Shown: positions 1-9,673, counted from the stretch's first letter. The stretch is DNA of 64,000 nt from Palsa-1439 sp050015495 (GCA_050015495.1 JBEKBH010000005.1:83670-147669); one strand, 5' to 3'. Numbers and translations: made by a program. Notes: generated by a model not told the origin, from the sequence alone.

Positions 1-393
1 CTCGATACTGCCCGGCAGCATCGTACTGCGGACAACGATCGTGTGTGTCGCGTCCTTGTCGCGCAGCGCTTCCCCGATTTCGCGGGAGACATGCTCGACG
101 TGAGTCAAGTCGGCCTGTCCTCCTTTCCGGCTCGGGGTGCCCACGCAAATGAAGGATACCGTTGAATTTTGAATCGCTTCCGCCGGGTTGGCCGTGGACG
201 TGAAGCATCCAGAATGGTGAACCTTCGCAAGCAACTCTGCAAGGCCGGGCTCAAACAATGGGGTTTGACCAGCGCCAAACAGCGCGAGTTTGTCGGGATT
301 CGTTTCGATGCCGATGACGTCGTGTTCACGGTCGGCAAGGCAGACTGCGGTCACCGAGCCGACGTATCCGAGTCCGAAAACGCTAATCTTCAT
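1..393 (-). CDS. UDP-glucose/GDP-mannose 6-dehydrogenase, N-terminal part (cut by window edge)
   Basis: The first 131 codons of an NAD-dependent nucleotide-sugar dehydrogenase, which oxidises UDP-glucose or GDP-mannose to the uronic acid in the cytoplasm. The N-terminus MKISVFGLGYVGSVTAVCLA carries the Rossmann GxGYVG motif, and FICVGTPS matches the conserved VPTP-type segment of the family. An AGGACA ribosome site lies 8 nt before the ATG at 393. It is the last gene of the glycan operon visible here, 10 nt after the methyltransferase. Substrate (UDP-Glc or GDP-Man) cannot be decided from this half. The C-terminus lies beyond position 1. Confidence 0.88.
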   Translation of the reverse strand, partial: MKISVFGLGYVGSVTAVCLADREHDVIGIETNPDKLALFGAGQTPLFEPGLAELLAKVHHSGCFTSTANPAEAIQNSTVSFICVGTPSRKGGQADLTHVEHVSREIGEALRDKDATHTIVVRSTMLPGSIE

Positions 394-403
394 GTTGGTT
401 GTC

Positions 404-1042
404 CTATTTCGGATGGTGGAAGCCAGGGAATGCTCTGGAAATCGGCGCCAGCATCCGACTGGCCCAGTCGGGAATCAGGCAGGCAGTCGCACACTTCAAG
501 ACTTTCCGTTTGAGGTTAACCTTCGTGGGGCCGCGAAGCGCAATGTAACTTCCGCTCACACGCCAGATCTGTCGAAAACCCAGAGCGCGGAGCTTGGTCA
601 CGTCGTACTGGGCGTGATGCTCCTGCAACACATTGCCATCATACGCGTCTTGTTCGGGGTGCCACGTCGGTACGGAGATCAGGATGTGGCGAGAATGCTT
701 TTCCAATTCGTGCAGGAGCGTGCGACCGTCTTCGAGGGTGAGGTGCTCGAACATGTCGATCATCATCGCCACGTCATAGACCTGCTCCAGCCCGGGTACA
801 ACACTCATCGCGTTGCCGACCTCGACATGGTCGTAGACTGTCTTGTGGACATCGGTGACATAGGGGGCGAACCCTTCGATCGCATCGATCCGCGCCGTTC
901 GTCGGTTCTCGCGGATGAGGAGCCCGTATTTGCCGCTGCCGCAGCCGATGTCCAATACGCTGTCGGGTCGCAACTGCAGAATCACATCCAGCACGAACGA
1001 AATCTGCATCGGATTGCTCGTGGCGATGCCTTGAAATTTCAT
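404..1042 (-). CDS. Class I SAM-dependent methyltransferase
   Basis: A 212-residue cytoplasmic methyltransferase. Motif I is visible as SVLDIGCGSGKYGLL at about residues 28-42, followed by an acidic motif II (RIDAIEG) and a motif IV-like DVAMMIDMFEHL at about residues 90-101. The start at 1042 has a strong GGGAGGT ribosome site 7 nt upstream. It sits between a glycosyltransferase and a nucleotide-sugar dehydrogenase in the polysaccharide operon, so a sugar or lipid-linked glycan is the likely acceptor; this is inferred from context only. Confidence 0.85.
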   Translation of the reverse strand: MKFQGIATSNPMQISFVLDVILQLRPDSVLDIGCGSGKYGLLIRENRRTARIDAIEGFAPYVTDVHKTVYDHVEVGNAMSVVPGLEQVYDVAMMIDMFEHLTLEDGRTLLHELEKHSRHILISVPTWHPEQDAYDGNVLQEHHAQYDVTKLRALGFRQIWRVSGSYIALRGPTKVNLKRKVLKCATACLIPDWASRMLAPISRAFPGFHHPK

Positions 1043-1054
1043 GCAAGTACCTCC

Positions 1055-2350
1055 CTAGTTTGCCTGGCCGAGTTCAATGCCAAACCTGGTCTTGATCAGT
1101 TCTCGTTCCGGCAAGAGGCGAATCCTGTCTTCCGCGAGGGCGAGCTGTTGATCGGGGCACCACGTCACAGCGGCCACATCCTGGGTCCAGTCGCGACCTT
1201 CGGCCAGTGCGTGCCGGCGTAGAATCTCGTTCAAAGTGTCGGCGCTTCGGAAGCAGGAAATGTTGGATTCAGCCCATTTACGTGGAGAATACTGGCCCGC
1301 ATTGGCGGCGGCCAGGAACTCCATGAGTTGTCCCGCGAGGTTTGTGTACTCGAGGAGCTTTCCCGTGGTTTCATTGATGAAGGCGCGTGAGCCAATGGCT
1401 GCATCTGCGTAGATGGCGGCGGGGGTATCCGCGAAGAGCGATTCGGCAATGGCCACACAGGAACCTTCGCGCCGCGACAAGATCACGCTGACCTTCGAGC
1501 GGCAATAGGCCTTGGCTACTTCCGGGTATGGGACATCGTGCAGGAGCGTTAACCGTTTGTCCACGCCATACGCCCGGGCCTCCTCGCGGATGGTTTCCGC
1601 CGTGCGTCCATCCTGATCCTGGCCAATCAGCAAGACGCGAACGTCCTCCGGGATGCCGGAGAGCGCGCGGAACAGGGCGTGGTGACGTTTGAATTTTCCC
1701 CAGTTCGCGACCATCAGAATGTCGACATCGCGTTGGGTTGGTGGCAGCGGTTTGTAGAGGGATGGATTGACCCAACTGGAACCGTATAACGGCAGCGGGA
1801 CGAGCTTGGGAGACAATCGGGGCAGAATCTGCAATTCCCTCGCGTTGCTGATAAGCGAAAAGACTTTGTCCGGGTAGGCTTCGGCAAACACGCAATTGAC
1901 CAACGAATGAGGCGGGTGCCAGGAAGGGCCGATGATCAACGTGTAACGCGCGGCGAATCCTTTCAAGTCAGGCAATCGCAACAGGCGCGCATATTGGCCC
2001 TCGTAGTTGACAAGCACAACGCCCTTTTCACGGGCTGACACCCAGGGCTTAAGGATGGCGGCTTTGGGGATGCATGGACTGTCGAAGTTGGGTATCAGTT
2101 CTCCCCAATCGACCTGCCGAACGTCCAAGCGCCGCACGCACTCCTGTATTTGGCTCTCGATATTTCGCATCAGGCGCTCGTTGGTGGCAAGCCTTGCCGC
2201 TTCGCAGAGACGGACGATGTAGCACGCCAGCGCCTGGTGATCGTTGGGTGCGGGCCGCCGTTTCCCGTGGAGCTTTGCCTCACACAAAGCGAGTCTTACG
2301 AGCCGACTCGTCCTAGCCCAGTCTTCCAATTCGATCCGCCATCGCATCAT
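1055..2350 (-). CDS. Glycosyltransferase (GT4-like, GT-B fold)
   Basis: A 431-residue protein whose second half looks like a GT-B retaining glycosyltransferase: DILMVANWGKFKRHHALFRAL opens the nucleotide-binding half, and SRREGSCVAIAESLFADTPAAI is the equivalent of the EGxxxxxxEA loop of family GT4. The N-terminal 130 residues do not match the usual acceptor domain closely and are rich in charged helices. The ATG at 2350 overlaps the stop of the upstream glycosyltransferase by 4 nt (ATGA), which supports translational coupling. Donor and acceptor are unknown. Confidence 0.75.
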   Translation of the reverse strand: MMRWRIELEDWARTSRLVRLALCEAKLHGKRRPAPNDHQALACYIVRLCEAARLATNERLMRNIESQIQECVRRLDVRQVDWGELIPNFDSPCIPKAAILKPWVSAREKGVVLVNYEGQYARLLRLPDLKGFAARYTLIIGPSWHPPHSLVNCVFAEAYPDKVFSLISNARELQILPRLSPKLVPLPLYGSSWVNPSLYKPLPPTQRDVDILMVANWGKFKRHHALFRALSGIPEDVRVLLIGQDQDGRTAETIREEARAYGVDKRLTLLHDVPYPEVAKAYCRSKVSVILSRREGSCVAIAESLFADTPAAIYADAAIGSRAFINETTGKLLEYTNLAGQLMEFLAAANAGQYSPRKWAESNISCFRSADTLNEILRRHALAEGRDWTQDVAAVTWCPDQQLALAEDRIRLLPERELIKTRFGIELGQAN

Positions 2351-3576
2351 CGTGCGGCAAGCGCTTTGTTCAACGTGTCCAACACCTTACGCGCATTCAC
2401 GTCCCAATCGAACTGAGAAACCGACGCGCGAATTACTTCCCGGTCCCATTTCGTCACGAGGGCGCGGCGCAACGCATCGGCAAGGGCGCCCGGATCGGAC
2501 GGCGGCACGAGAAACCCATTTACTCCATCACGCACGACCTCGGGGACGCCGCCGACGCGCGAGGCAACAACGGGAAGACCGCACGCCATCGCTTCCAAGG
2601 CAACGTTAGGCAGGCCTTCGCTCAGGCTCGGCAGGCACAACACATCGCAAGCGTTCATCCATAACGGAATTTCCTCGTGTGGGCGCGCGCCCAGCAGGAA
2701 CACGGTTGGACAGTCATCCCGCCAGTTCAGATTCGTTGATGTGGCGACGAACATGCAAAATGCCACTCGAAGCGGCGCGACCTCGGAGCCAGTCCCAAGG
2801 TACACCACGTCCAGGTCACCGAAGTTGCCGCTCTTCCCGTAACAAAAAGGTTCATCGCAAGCGCCTGTTACGCATTCTGAGGCCGGGCCTGAAGACTGAC
2901 CAAGATGCGAATGGCACAGGAGATGTTGAAACCCATCAGCCAATACCGTCGGGCCTTTGACCGGCAACAGGTTTCCCACATACAGGATGCGACGGCGCTT
3001 AGAATCGAGTCCGAACGCGCGGCACGCTTCCGTGCGGTTGATGGGGCGGAACCTCTTACGATCGATTCCGTTGTAGTCGATCACCGACCCGATTCCCTCC
3101 TTGGCCAGACGCGCCTGCAGTGCCTGGCTCTTGGCGAAGACGACACGGCTGGCGCGCAAGGCGCGCAGGACCTGCTGTTTGCGCGTCGGATTGTCGAAGA
3201 AGACGTTCACGTCGCTTCCCAGCACGGTGGTGGCAAATGGAAATTTCAGCTTCTTGGCGAGGAGCATCACGCCGTACGCATCGGGGTACGCCCAACTGGC
3301 GAGCACCACGTCAAATCGTTCCTGACGAATCACCGACTCGACGGCTTTGGCGAACAGCCAGCCATTGAACGGACGCGATAACAGGGGGACAGAGAAAAAC
3401 CGGGGATGCATCACCCGGACGCCATCACGGGTTTCGTTTGGCATGGTTCGGTGGGTTGGGGCAACCACCGTTACTTCGCATAGCTTCGACAACGCAGCGA
3501 CCTGCTGGGCGTTGAAGACACCGCGCACCGGTTCAGCAGGATTCGGAAACAGGTTGGACAGGAACAACAATCTCAT
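2347..3576 (-). CDS. Glycosyltransferase family 4 with an internal insertion
   Basis: A 409-residue GT-B glycosyltransferase. The N-terminus MRLLFLSNLFPNPAEPVRGVF and the C-terminal PSLSEGLPNVALEAMACGLP are typical of family GT4. Between the LYVGNLLPVKG strand and the next core element (DVVYLGTG) there is an extra stretch of about 35 residues, Cys- and Ser-rich, that the family normally lacks. The start at 3576 overlaps the preceding glycosyltransferase stop by 4 nt. It acts at the cytoplasmic membrane face in assembly of the glycan repeat; the sugar is unknown. Confidence 0.85.
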   Translation of the reverse strand: MRLLFLSNLFPNPAEPVRGVFNAQQVAALSKLCEVTVVAPTHRTMPNETRDGVRVMHPRFFSVPLLSRPFNGWLFAKAVESVIRQERFDVVLASWAYPDAYGVMLLAKKLKFPFATTVLGSDVNVFFDNPTRKQQVLRALRASRVVFAKSQALQARLAKEGIGSVIDYNGIDRKRFRPINRTEACRAFGLDSKRRRILYVGNLLPVKGPTVLADGFQHLLCHSHLGQSSGPASECVTGACDEPFCYGKSGNFGDLDVVYLGTGSEVAPLRVAFCMFVATSTNLNWRDDCPTVFLLGARPHEEIPLWMNACDVLCLPSLSEGLPNVALEAMACGLPVVASRVGGVPEVVRDGVNGFLVPPSDPGALADALRRALVTKWDREVIRASVSQFDWDVNARKVLDTLNKALAAR

Positions 3577-4598
3577 ACGGCCAGCCGGCGCCAGAGTTCT
3601 TCGTAACGGTCGGTCATGGCTTTGACGCTGTGATGTTTTTCCGCGGCAGCGCGCGCCGCTGTGCCGAGGCGCGTGGCGAGCGCGGTGTCCGCCAGCAATC
3701 GCTCGATCGCGGTGCGCAAGGCGGCTTCGTCATTGGGCGGCACAACCAAGCCGGTTTGCATGTGCTTGATCAATTCCACGTTGCCGCCAACGGCGGTGAC
3801 CACGATCGGACGCCCCGCCGCCATCGCTTCGAGCAAGGCAATGCTCATGCCTTCGGTGTTCGAGGGGAGCACGAAGACGTCGAACCCCGCCAGTAATTCG
3901 GCCACATCCGCCCGTTGGCCGAGAAACGAGACGCGGGCGTCGGCCTGTTTTTGGAGTTCCTCACGTAACGGACCATCGCCAACGAACACCACGTCGACGT
4001 CGGGGATCGCGGCGGTGGCGCGCAGCAATAGTGGGTAGTTCTTCTCGGGAACGAGCCGTCCGACGGTGCCGACACGGCGGCCCGCACCGCGCGGAGCGGC
4101 GGCAAAACGGTCGACACGAATGCCGTTGGGAATCACCTGAAGACGTGACGGTTGTAGTTCTTTGGAATCTCGCGCCTGTTGAGCTATATCTTCGGAAACT
4201 GAGACCGTCAAGTCAGTAAAGTGATCCGCGTACCAATTCAGGCGGCGCGAACGAGCCTCGTGTCCGATATTCTTGCCGTGCTCCGTGTGGAGGACTCGCG
4301 CCCTGGTGAATTTAGCGGCGACGGCTCCGTAGAAATGCGCGGTCGAATTGTGCGTATGAATCACGTCGACCTTTTCCGCGCGGGCAAGTCGGGCGATTTT
4401 CCAAATCAGGCGCCAATCCACGCCGGACTTTTTATGGAGTGCCACGACCTTCCCCCTGTTTGGCGTAATTTCGCTCGCCCATGGCCCCGCTTCTTCCAAA
4501 CAGCACACGACGAACCGAAATTCGTCCGAGGCGTGATTTACCAGATCGACGACAACCCGTTCGAGTCCGCCGACCCGCAGACTGAGCACGACTTGCAT
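3573..4598 (-). CDS. Glycosyltransferase family 4
   Basis: A 341-residue GT4 protein starting MQVVLSLRVGGLERVV, the usual 'GGxE' opening of this family, with VGTVGRLVPEKNYPLLLRA in mid-protein and PSNTEGMSIALLEAMAAGRP as the donor-binding loop. A longer reading from 4643 would overlap the aminotransferase by 38 nt and add an unlikely N-terminus; the ATG at 4598 lies 7 nt after that gene's stop and is preferred. The start has no strong ribosome site, so coupling to the upstream gene is likely. Confidence 0.88.
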   Translation of the reverse strand: MQVVLSLRVGGLERVVVDLVNHASDEFRFVVCCLEEAGPWASEITPNRGKVVALHKKSGVDWRLIWKIARLARAEKVDVIHTHNSTAHFYGAVAAKFTRARVLHTEHGKNIGHEARSRRLNWYADHFTDLTVSVSEDIAQQARDSKELQPSRLQVIPNGIRVDRFAAAPRGAGRRVGTVGRLVPEKNYPLLLRATAAIPDVDVVFVGDGPLREELQKQADARVSFLGQRADVAELLAGFDVFVLPSNTEGMSIALLEAMAAGRPIVVTAVGGNVELIKHMQTGLVVPPNDEAALRTAIERLLADTALATRLGTAARAAAEKHHSVKAMTDRYEELWRRLAV

Positions 4599-4605
4599 GA
4601 TGGCT

Positions 4606-5706
4606 TTAGGCGGCTGCACGAAGGGCATGCACGACGGCGTCAATTTGCTCGTGGGTCAACTCGGGGTACATGGGCAATGAAAGGCAACGTTCGCAGAGCC
4701 GCTCCGCCACTGGCAGATTGCCGCGATGATAACCGAGTGAACGATACACCGGTTGCAGGTGCAACGGCAGGGGGTAGTTGACGGACGTATCGATCCCCGC
4801 ATCGTTCAGGGCGGCGCGAACACGGTCGCGATTGTCGCACTCGATGACGTAGCAGTGCCATACGGGTTCGCTGTCGGGGGGCGCCGCGGGCAGACCGTAG
4901 GATGTTCCCGCCAGCTGTTCCGTGTATCGACGGGCATGGGCGGCACGAGCGGCGTTCCACGAATCGAGGCGTTTGAGCTTCACGCGTAACACGGCGGCTT
5001 GAAAACTATCCATGCGATAGTTGTAGCCGACTTCCTCATGGACGTAGCGGGCGCTCTGTGCGTGCTCGCGCAACGAACGGGCGCGAGCCGCTAGTTTGTC
5101 ATCGTTGGCTAGGAGAGCGCCGCCTTCACCGTATCCGCCGAGGTTTTTTGTCGGGTAGTAACTGAAGCAGGAGATCGCGCCGAATTGGCCCACGCGTTTG
5201 CCTTTGTAGCGGGCGCCGTGCGCCTGCGCGGCATCTTCCACGACAGATAGCCGGTGCTTGGCGGCGACGGTGTTGAGAGGGTCCATGTCGGCCGGCATCC
5301 CGAAAATATGCACGGGCATAATCGCCTTGGTGTGCGGTGTCACCGCTGCTTCCAGCTTGGCCGGGTCGAGCGCGCGACGTACAGGGTCGATATCAACAAA
5401 AACGGGCGTGGCGCCCACATAGCTGATGGCCCAGGCGGTGGCGATAAAGGTGAAGGGCGTGGTGATGACCTCGTCGCCGGGCCCAATGTTCAGGCAGCGG
5501 AGGGCAAGGTGCAACGCGCTGGTGCCGCTATTCAGCGTGACACAGTGAGCGACGCCGCAGTACGCGGCGAACTCGCGTTCAAATGCGGCTGTTGGCGGGC
5601 CTTGCGCGAAGCGCGCGGAGTCACAAACTTCGCCAAGCGCGGCTTGTACTTCGTCGCGGATGGTCGCGTATTGGGCTTTCAGGTCGAGAAAGGGGACACG
5701 GGTCAT
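4606..5706 (-). CDS. DegT/DnrJ/EryC1/StrS sugar aminotransferase
   Basis: A 366-residue PLP-dependent aminotransferase that would put an amino group on a keto-nucleotide sugar. The family opening VPFLDLKAQYATIRDEV, LNSGTSALHLAL, the VVEDAAQAHGA aspartate segment, and the PLP-lysine motif SYYPTKNLGG (Lys near residue 187) are all present. Full family length. It overlaps the upstream membrane protein by 4 nt. Its presence says the glycan contains an aminodeoxy sugar, but no 4,6-dehydratase is visible in the window to supply a substrate. Confidence 0.92.
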   Translation of the reverse strand: MTRVPFLDLKAQYATIRDEVQAALGEVCDSARFAQGPPTAAFEREFAAYCGVAHCVTLNSGTSALHLALRCLNIGPGDEVITTPFTFIATAWAISYVGATPVFVDIDPVRRALDPAKLEAAVTPHTKAIMPVHIFGMPADMDPLNTVAAKHRLSVVEDAAQAHGARYKGKRVGQFGAISCFSYYPTKNLGGYGEGGALLANDDKLAARARSLREHAQSARYVHEEVGYNYRMDSFQAAVLRVKLKRLDSWNAARAAHARRYTEQLAGTSYGLPAAPPDSEPVWHCYVIECDNRDRVRAALNDAGIDTSVNYPLPLHLQPVYRSLGYHRGNLPVAERLCERCLSLPMYPELTHEQIDAVVHALRAAA

Positions 5707-6995
5707 TGTTTCAGCGACTCCAGGTTGGTCACGATGGACGGCGGAGTTTCCGCCGGCTGCAGCAGCGCAGTCAGGCCGACGGCTGCGGCGGCCAGAAGGA
5801 ACGGGATGGCTGGGATAAAGTACCGAACCATCGGCATTCCGGCGGTCACGACCGAATAATAGTAACCGACGTAAAGTGTCAGCAACCAGGCCAGCGTTTG
5901 GGTTTCAACTCGCTTCCATAATCTGGTGATTCCGTACAGGGCGAGCAGGAGAGTGGGAACCTGTAGCAGAATCATTGGCAGATGACCGGACGGGCGGTCC
6001 TCGCTGGCGTAAAGCGTCCGCGTGGCTTTCAACCACAAGACCCGCGCCAAGGTGACAGGTTGGTGCAGGAGGTCTTCGTATTTTTGGATGGCCATCTGTA
6101 ATTGCCAGTGTTCGCGGTCGAAAACGTTGCTGGTTGCCGGTGGATGAATTCCGCGCGCCGTCATTTCGTCCGCGAGTTCGGCGGCCTCGGCGCGTTGAGC
6201 TTTCCCATAGCGGGTGAAGATACGCGGGTCGGACCCGAACCACAAGTTCTGTCCGATGCCATGGATGTTGAACGCGAAGTGGCCAAGCGTGATGTAGTTG
6301 CGATAGGACCACGGCATGAGCACGGCAATGGATGCGAGCAGATAGACAATCCAATGGCGCAACGTTGGAACACGCGTTTTCCTCGTGGCCAACCACAGAG
6401 CACCGACCAGAAAGAGTGGGAGGAAAATTGCTGTGCTCTTTACGAAGATGGCGACCCCGACTGTTGCTCCCGCAATCACAAAGCGCCCGTAAAACGGGTG
6501 ATGGAGCGCGTGGTACAGGGTCACAAAGCTGATCGCGACGAGGAAGATGAGAAGGGGTTCATCATTGACGTTGTTGCAGAGCAGGAGGAACAACGGATGG
6601 AGCGCAAACGCCACGGCGAAGAGCATGATGGTCAACGTAGAGCAGGTGTCCGCCAACACCCAGGTCAGCGCCAGAGCCGTGCCGACGTCGAAGCCGATGT
6701 GCGCGATCTTGATTGGCCATAGTGAGTCCTTGGAAACGAACCGGCACAGCGACAGGAAAGCCGGGTAGCCCGGGTTGAAATCACTGTCGGGCTGTCCATT
6801 GGCATCGACATAGCCGCGACCTTCCGCCAGGTTCCGGGCCACCGCCAACTCGCCCGGCGCATTTCCGTAGACGTTGCGGCCGGGAGAGACCGCGAGGAAC
6901 GCGAGACGCGGAACGATGACGGCGAGCGCGATCCACAGGAATAGCTTCGGTCGAAGCTTCTCCGCAAGGTGGTTACACATTTCGATGAAGCGCAC
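5703..6995 (-). CDS. GT39/ArnT-like polytopic membrane glycosyltransferase
   Basis: A 430-residue protein with about ten predicted membrane segments (for example LWIALAVIVPRLAFLAVS near the start). The layout, with a large first outer loop ending in NLAEGRGYVDANGQPDSDFNPGYPAFLS, is that of polyprenyl-phosphate-sugar dependent transferases (PMT_2/GT39/GT83). The first loop holds NAPGEL rather than the fuller acidic cluster of the neighbouring paralogue, so its catalytic state is less certain. It overlaps the aminotransferase start by 4 nt and follows the second GT39-like gene by 8 nt. Confidence 0.75.
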   Translation of the reverse strand: MRFIEMCNHLAEKLRPKLFLWIALAVIVPRLAFLAVSPGRNVYGNAPGELAVARNLAEGRGYVDANGQPDSDFNPGYPAFLSLCRFVSKDSLWPIKIAHIGFDVGTALALTWVLADTCSTLTIMLFAVAFALHPLFLLLCNNVNDEPLLIFLVAISFVTLYHALHHPFYGRFVIAGATVGVAIFVKSTAIFLPLFLVGALWLATRKTRVPTLRHWIVYLLASIAVLMPWSYRNYITLGHFAFNIHGIGQNLWFGSDPRIFTRYGKAQRAEAAELADEMTARGIHPPATSNVFDREHWQLQMAIQKYEDLLHQPVTLARVLWLKATRTLYASEDRPSGHLPMILLQVPTLLLALYGITRLWKRVETQTLAWLLTLYVGYYYSVVTAGMPMVRYFIPAIPFLLAAAAVGLTALLQPAETPPSIVTNLESLKQ

Positions 6996-7003
6996 GAGGG
7001 TGG

Positions 7004-8311
7004 TTATGTTGCGGGGTTTACCGGCTCGTGAATGCGTTTATCCTGCTCACAGATTGCCGTCGCCTTGGGTGTCAAGCCAGGAAGCGCAGGCTGCAGTTTG
7101 TTCCACAACCAGAGAGCTGCGCCTGCGGCAAAGACGATGCAGAATCCTTCAATGGGAAATCGGTACCGGGCGATTCCGCCAAAAAACAGTGAATTGGCTA
7201 ATGTGCTCAGTATGGCGAAATGCACCATTACGTGTGGATCGTGGTTGCGCAAACCGCTCCAAAATGAGGCGAGGAAGGGTATGGGGAACAGTATCAGCAC
7301 GGGACCCCAAGAGAACAACATTACCAAACGGTTGAACTTGTTGCGTTGTTGCAGGAATGGCGTCCAGAATCGACGGAACTTGCTTTCAGTTAGGTACCAC
7401 CATTTATCCGGGTGTTGGCGCATCCACTGTTTGTACAGTGTAATTCCCAGAGCGGATAGTTGCACCTCGTTGGTAACTGAGGAATACAGATCTTTGTACT
7501 CGGGGATGGATCGTTCCCAGCTAAGAGCGAAACCGTAGTATTCTGGCTGGGTCGCTACAATGCGATTGTTCGCGTCAACCAGGGCGGAACCAGCCTGCGT
7601 GGTAAACGGCACAAACACTCCGTGAACGCGATAGTTCCGCACCACCCAAGGAGTTAGCATTAGCGCGGCGACCACAAAGACAGACAAGCAAGCGAGCATC
7701 GTTCTCCAATGAGGCCAGAAAACGAGTACAATCCAGATGAAGAGGAAGGGCAAGAGGAACACGTGGGGCCGTGCATACATCAGCGCGCCCAGAAGGAGGC
7801 CGTTGACGGCAATGTTTCCAACACCCGGCTTTCGAGCGAGTGCGAAGGTCTGCGCCACATACAACGTGAGCAGAAAAACGTAGAGCGGCTCTGATAGGAG
7901 GTGGGTAGACAGAAACATCGCATTTGGCCAGAGCGCGTACACAAACGAGGAAATCCTACCGGCGATCTCGCCGTACAGTGCGCACCCGATGAAAAACAAC
8001 GGGATACAAGTCGCCGCCGATATAAAAATGTTTGTGTACGCGGCTGCGGCGGGGTTGCGGCCCACGAATTTATATACAACGGCGAACATCAGCGATGGAC
8101 CAGGCATCCGCCAGGACGTCAAATGCTCACGATCGTGATAGGCCGGGCTCGGTCCGCGGTACCCTCGGCCTTGCGCGAGGTTCCAAGCGTATGCCTCGTA
8201 CTCGTCTTCGTCGCTGCCCGGTCGTGGTGCGCTATCGTGCGGCAGCGCCGCCACCCGCGCGAACACGCCCAAGAGGAAGATACTGCACAGGAATACGATT
8301 CGGTTGCGCAT
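7004..8311 (-). CDS. GT39/ArnT-like polytopic membrane glycosyltransferase
   Basis: A 435-residue membrane protein with the same plan as its downstream neighbour: MRNRIVFLCSIFLLGVFARV is the first membrane helix, followed by an outer loop with the acidic cluster PGSDEDEYEAYAWNLAQGRGY. That acidic loop is the usual catalytic region of GT39/GT83 enzymes, which use polyprenyl-phosphate sugars outside the membrane. A longer reading from 8455 would overlap the O-antigen ligase gene by 82 nt; the ATG at 8311 gives the clean N-terminal helix and is preferred. Confidence 0.78.
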   Translation of the reverse strand: MRNRIVFLCSIFLLGVFARVAALPHDSAPRPGSDEDEYEAYAWNLAQGRGYRGPSPAYHDREHLTSWRMPGPSLMFAVVYKFVGRNPAAAAYTNIFISAATCIPLFFIGCALYGEIAGRISSFVYALWPNAMFLSTHLLSEPLYVFLLTLYVAQTFALARKPGVGNIAVNGLLLGALMYARPHVFLLPFLFIWIVLVFWPHWRTMLACLSVFVVAALMLTPWVVRNYRVHGVFVPFTTQAGSALVDANNRIVATQPEYYGFALSWERSIPEYKDLYSSVTNEVQLSALGITLYKQWMRQHPDKWWYLTESKFRRFWTPFLQQRNKFNRLVMLFSWGPVLILFPIPFLASFWSGLRNHDPHVMVHFAILSTLANSLFFGGIARYRFPIEGFCIVFAAGAALWLWNKLQPALPGLTPKATAICEQDKRIHEPVNPAT

Positions 8312-8373
8312 GTGTGTTACCGCGTTCGTTTTCGATTGCTCGCGCCAGTATGGTTCACAGAACCACTTCCTGG

Positions 8374-9669
8374 TTAGCCGGCCCCGCTGAGCGCCGAATA
8401 GGCGCGGATGATGAGCCAGATAGCGGGAATACTCGCGCAGGCAAAGATCGCGCATAGTCTCACGTCGTGCGTGGAAACCTGCGCCACCGGCGAAGGACCT
8501 GGCTGGTGGGTCTCAACCCAGCGGATCAATCCGAGTCCCATGCCGAGGAGGAAGAACAGGACAGGGTTGTAGGTTCGGGTGAGAAAGAAAGCCGCGGTCA
8601 GGTAGCCGACCTGGGCCGCGAACAGTCCGTTGGCGATCCGCCGTGTCCGGAAATCGACCTGGCCCTCAGCCCGGGCGATGCGGAGCACCGACTTCACGAT
8701 GAGCAGGCACAGCGTGAACCAGCAGATGTAGCCGACCAAGCCGAGCTCGGCGAAACAATTGACCAGCGAATTGTGCGCCGCCATGCCCCCGCTGTAGTCC
8801 GCCCACCGTTGGTACCCGAACCCGAACAACGGGCTCTCCTTGAGCATTCTTATGCCGAGGCCCCATTCGATGATGCGTCCCGACGCCGAGCCCTCCACGT
8901 ACGCGCCGCGGGCGCGTTCCGGGCCGAGAACCACGACGACCGAGAGCAACGTGACCAACAGGAAGATGCGAATCATAAGATTTTTCGTGGCCGTCCAGAA
9001 ATAGGCAATAATCATGGCGCAGAACCCGATGACACCGCCGCGCGATTGCGTGTAGTAAAGCACGTACACCATGGGCGGCAGGCTGACGAGCAGGAGCAGC
9101 TTGCCGGCGATGGCCCCGCCCGTCGTCAGGAGACAGAAGGCGAATGGCATGGCCATCAAGTAGAGCATGGCAAAATCATTCGGGTCGGAAAAGATGCCGG
9201 AGCCAATGACTCGAAAGTCTCGCGAATCGAAGGAGCCGTAGGGTTCGATATTGCCGAAACCATGGCCCGTCTGGACTTGCAGGTAGGTATGATAGGCGAG
9301 GACCATGGACGAGCCGACGATGATCCACATCATGATTCTCACGCGACGGGGCGTATTCACCAGGATCGCCACCAGGTAGAACAGGATCACGATCTTCCCA
9401 AACTCCCGGACGGCATCGATTGCGCCGGAGATGCGAAGCCTGACCAGTTGAGACAGCATCACCGATGCGAACAGCCCGAGCATCATCTGGGAAAGCCGGT
9501 TTCGTAACAGGGAACTGCCTCCCCGGCTCTTGCTCTGCTGAATGAACGCGATCAAAATCGTCGGGATCGCGATGATGTTCACCAGTTCGTATCCCTTGAC
9601 CGGTTCGTACCATTCCTGCGGGCGCAACAACAGGACGGCAACGTACGTGCAGACCAGAAAAAACCCCAT
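8374..9669 (-). CDS. O-antigen ligase/polymerase (Wzy/WaaL-type) membrane protein
   Basis: A 431-residue protein with about ten to twelve membrane segments. YTQSRGGVIGF is the SRGG-type motif of the O-antigen ligase family and AAHNSLVNCFAELGLVGYI matches its conserved histidine loop (H followed by N/S). LLRPQEWYEPV near the N-terminus is also seen in putative O-glycosylation ligases. It would join glycan units to each other or to lipid or protein on the outer face of the membrane. The start at 9669 lies 4 nt after the GT2 stop; a longer reading adds 79 residues that overlap GT2 and look non-native. Confidence 0.82.
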   Translation of the reverse strand: MGFFLVCTYVAVLLLRPQEWYEPVKGYELVNIIAIPTILIAFIQQSKSRGGSSLLRNRLSQMMLGLFASVMLSQLVRLRISGAIDAVREFGKIVILFYLVAILVNTPRRVRIMMWIIVGSSMVLAYHTYLQVQTGHGFGNIEPYGSFDSRDFRVIGSGIFSDPNDFAMLYLMAMPFAFCLLTTGGAIAGKLLLLVSLPPMVYVLYYTQSRGGVIGFCAMIIAYFWTATKNLMIRIFLLVTLLSVVVVLGPERARGAYVEGSASGRIIEWGLGIRMLKESPLFGFGYQRWADYSGGMAAHNSLVNCFAELGLVGYICWFTLCLLIVKSVLRIARAEGQVDFRTRRIANGLFAAQVGYLTAAFFLTRTYNPVLFFLLGMGLGLIRWVETHQPGPSPVAQVSTHDVRLCAIFACASIPAIWLIIRAYSALSGAG

Positions 9670-9673
9670 GGAT

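Noticed and set aside
290..1222. 310-codon plus-strand frame opposite the methyltransferase and glycosyltransferase
   Set aside because: Runs across two well-supported minus-strand genes and has no motifs.
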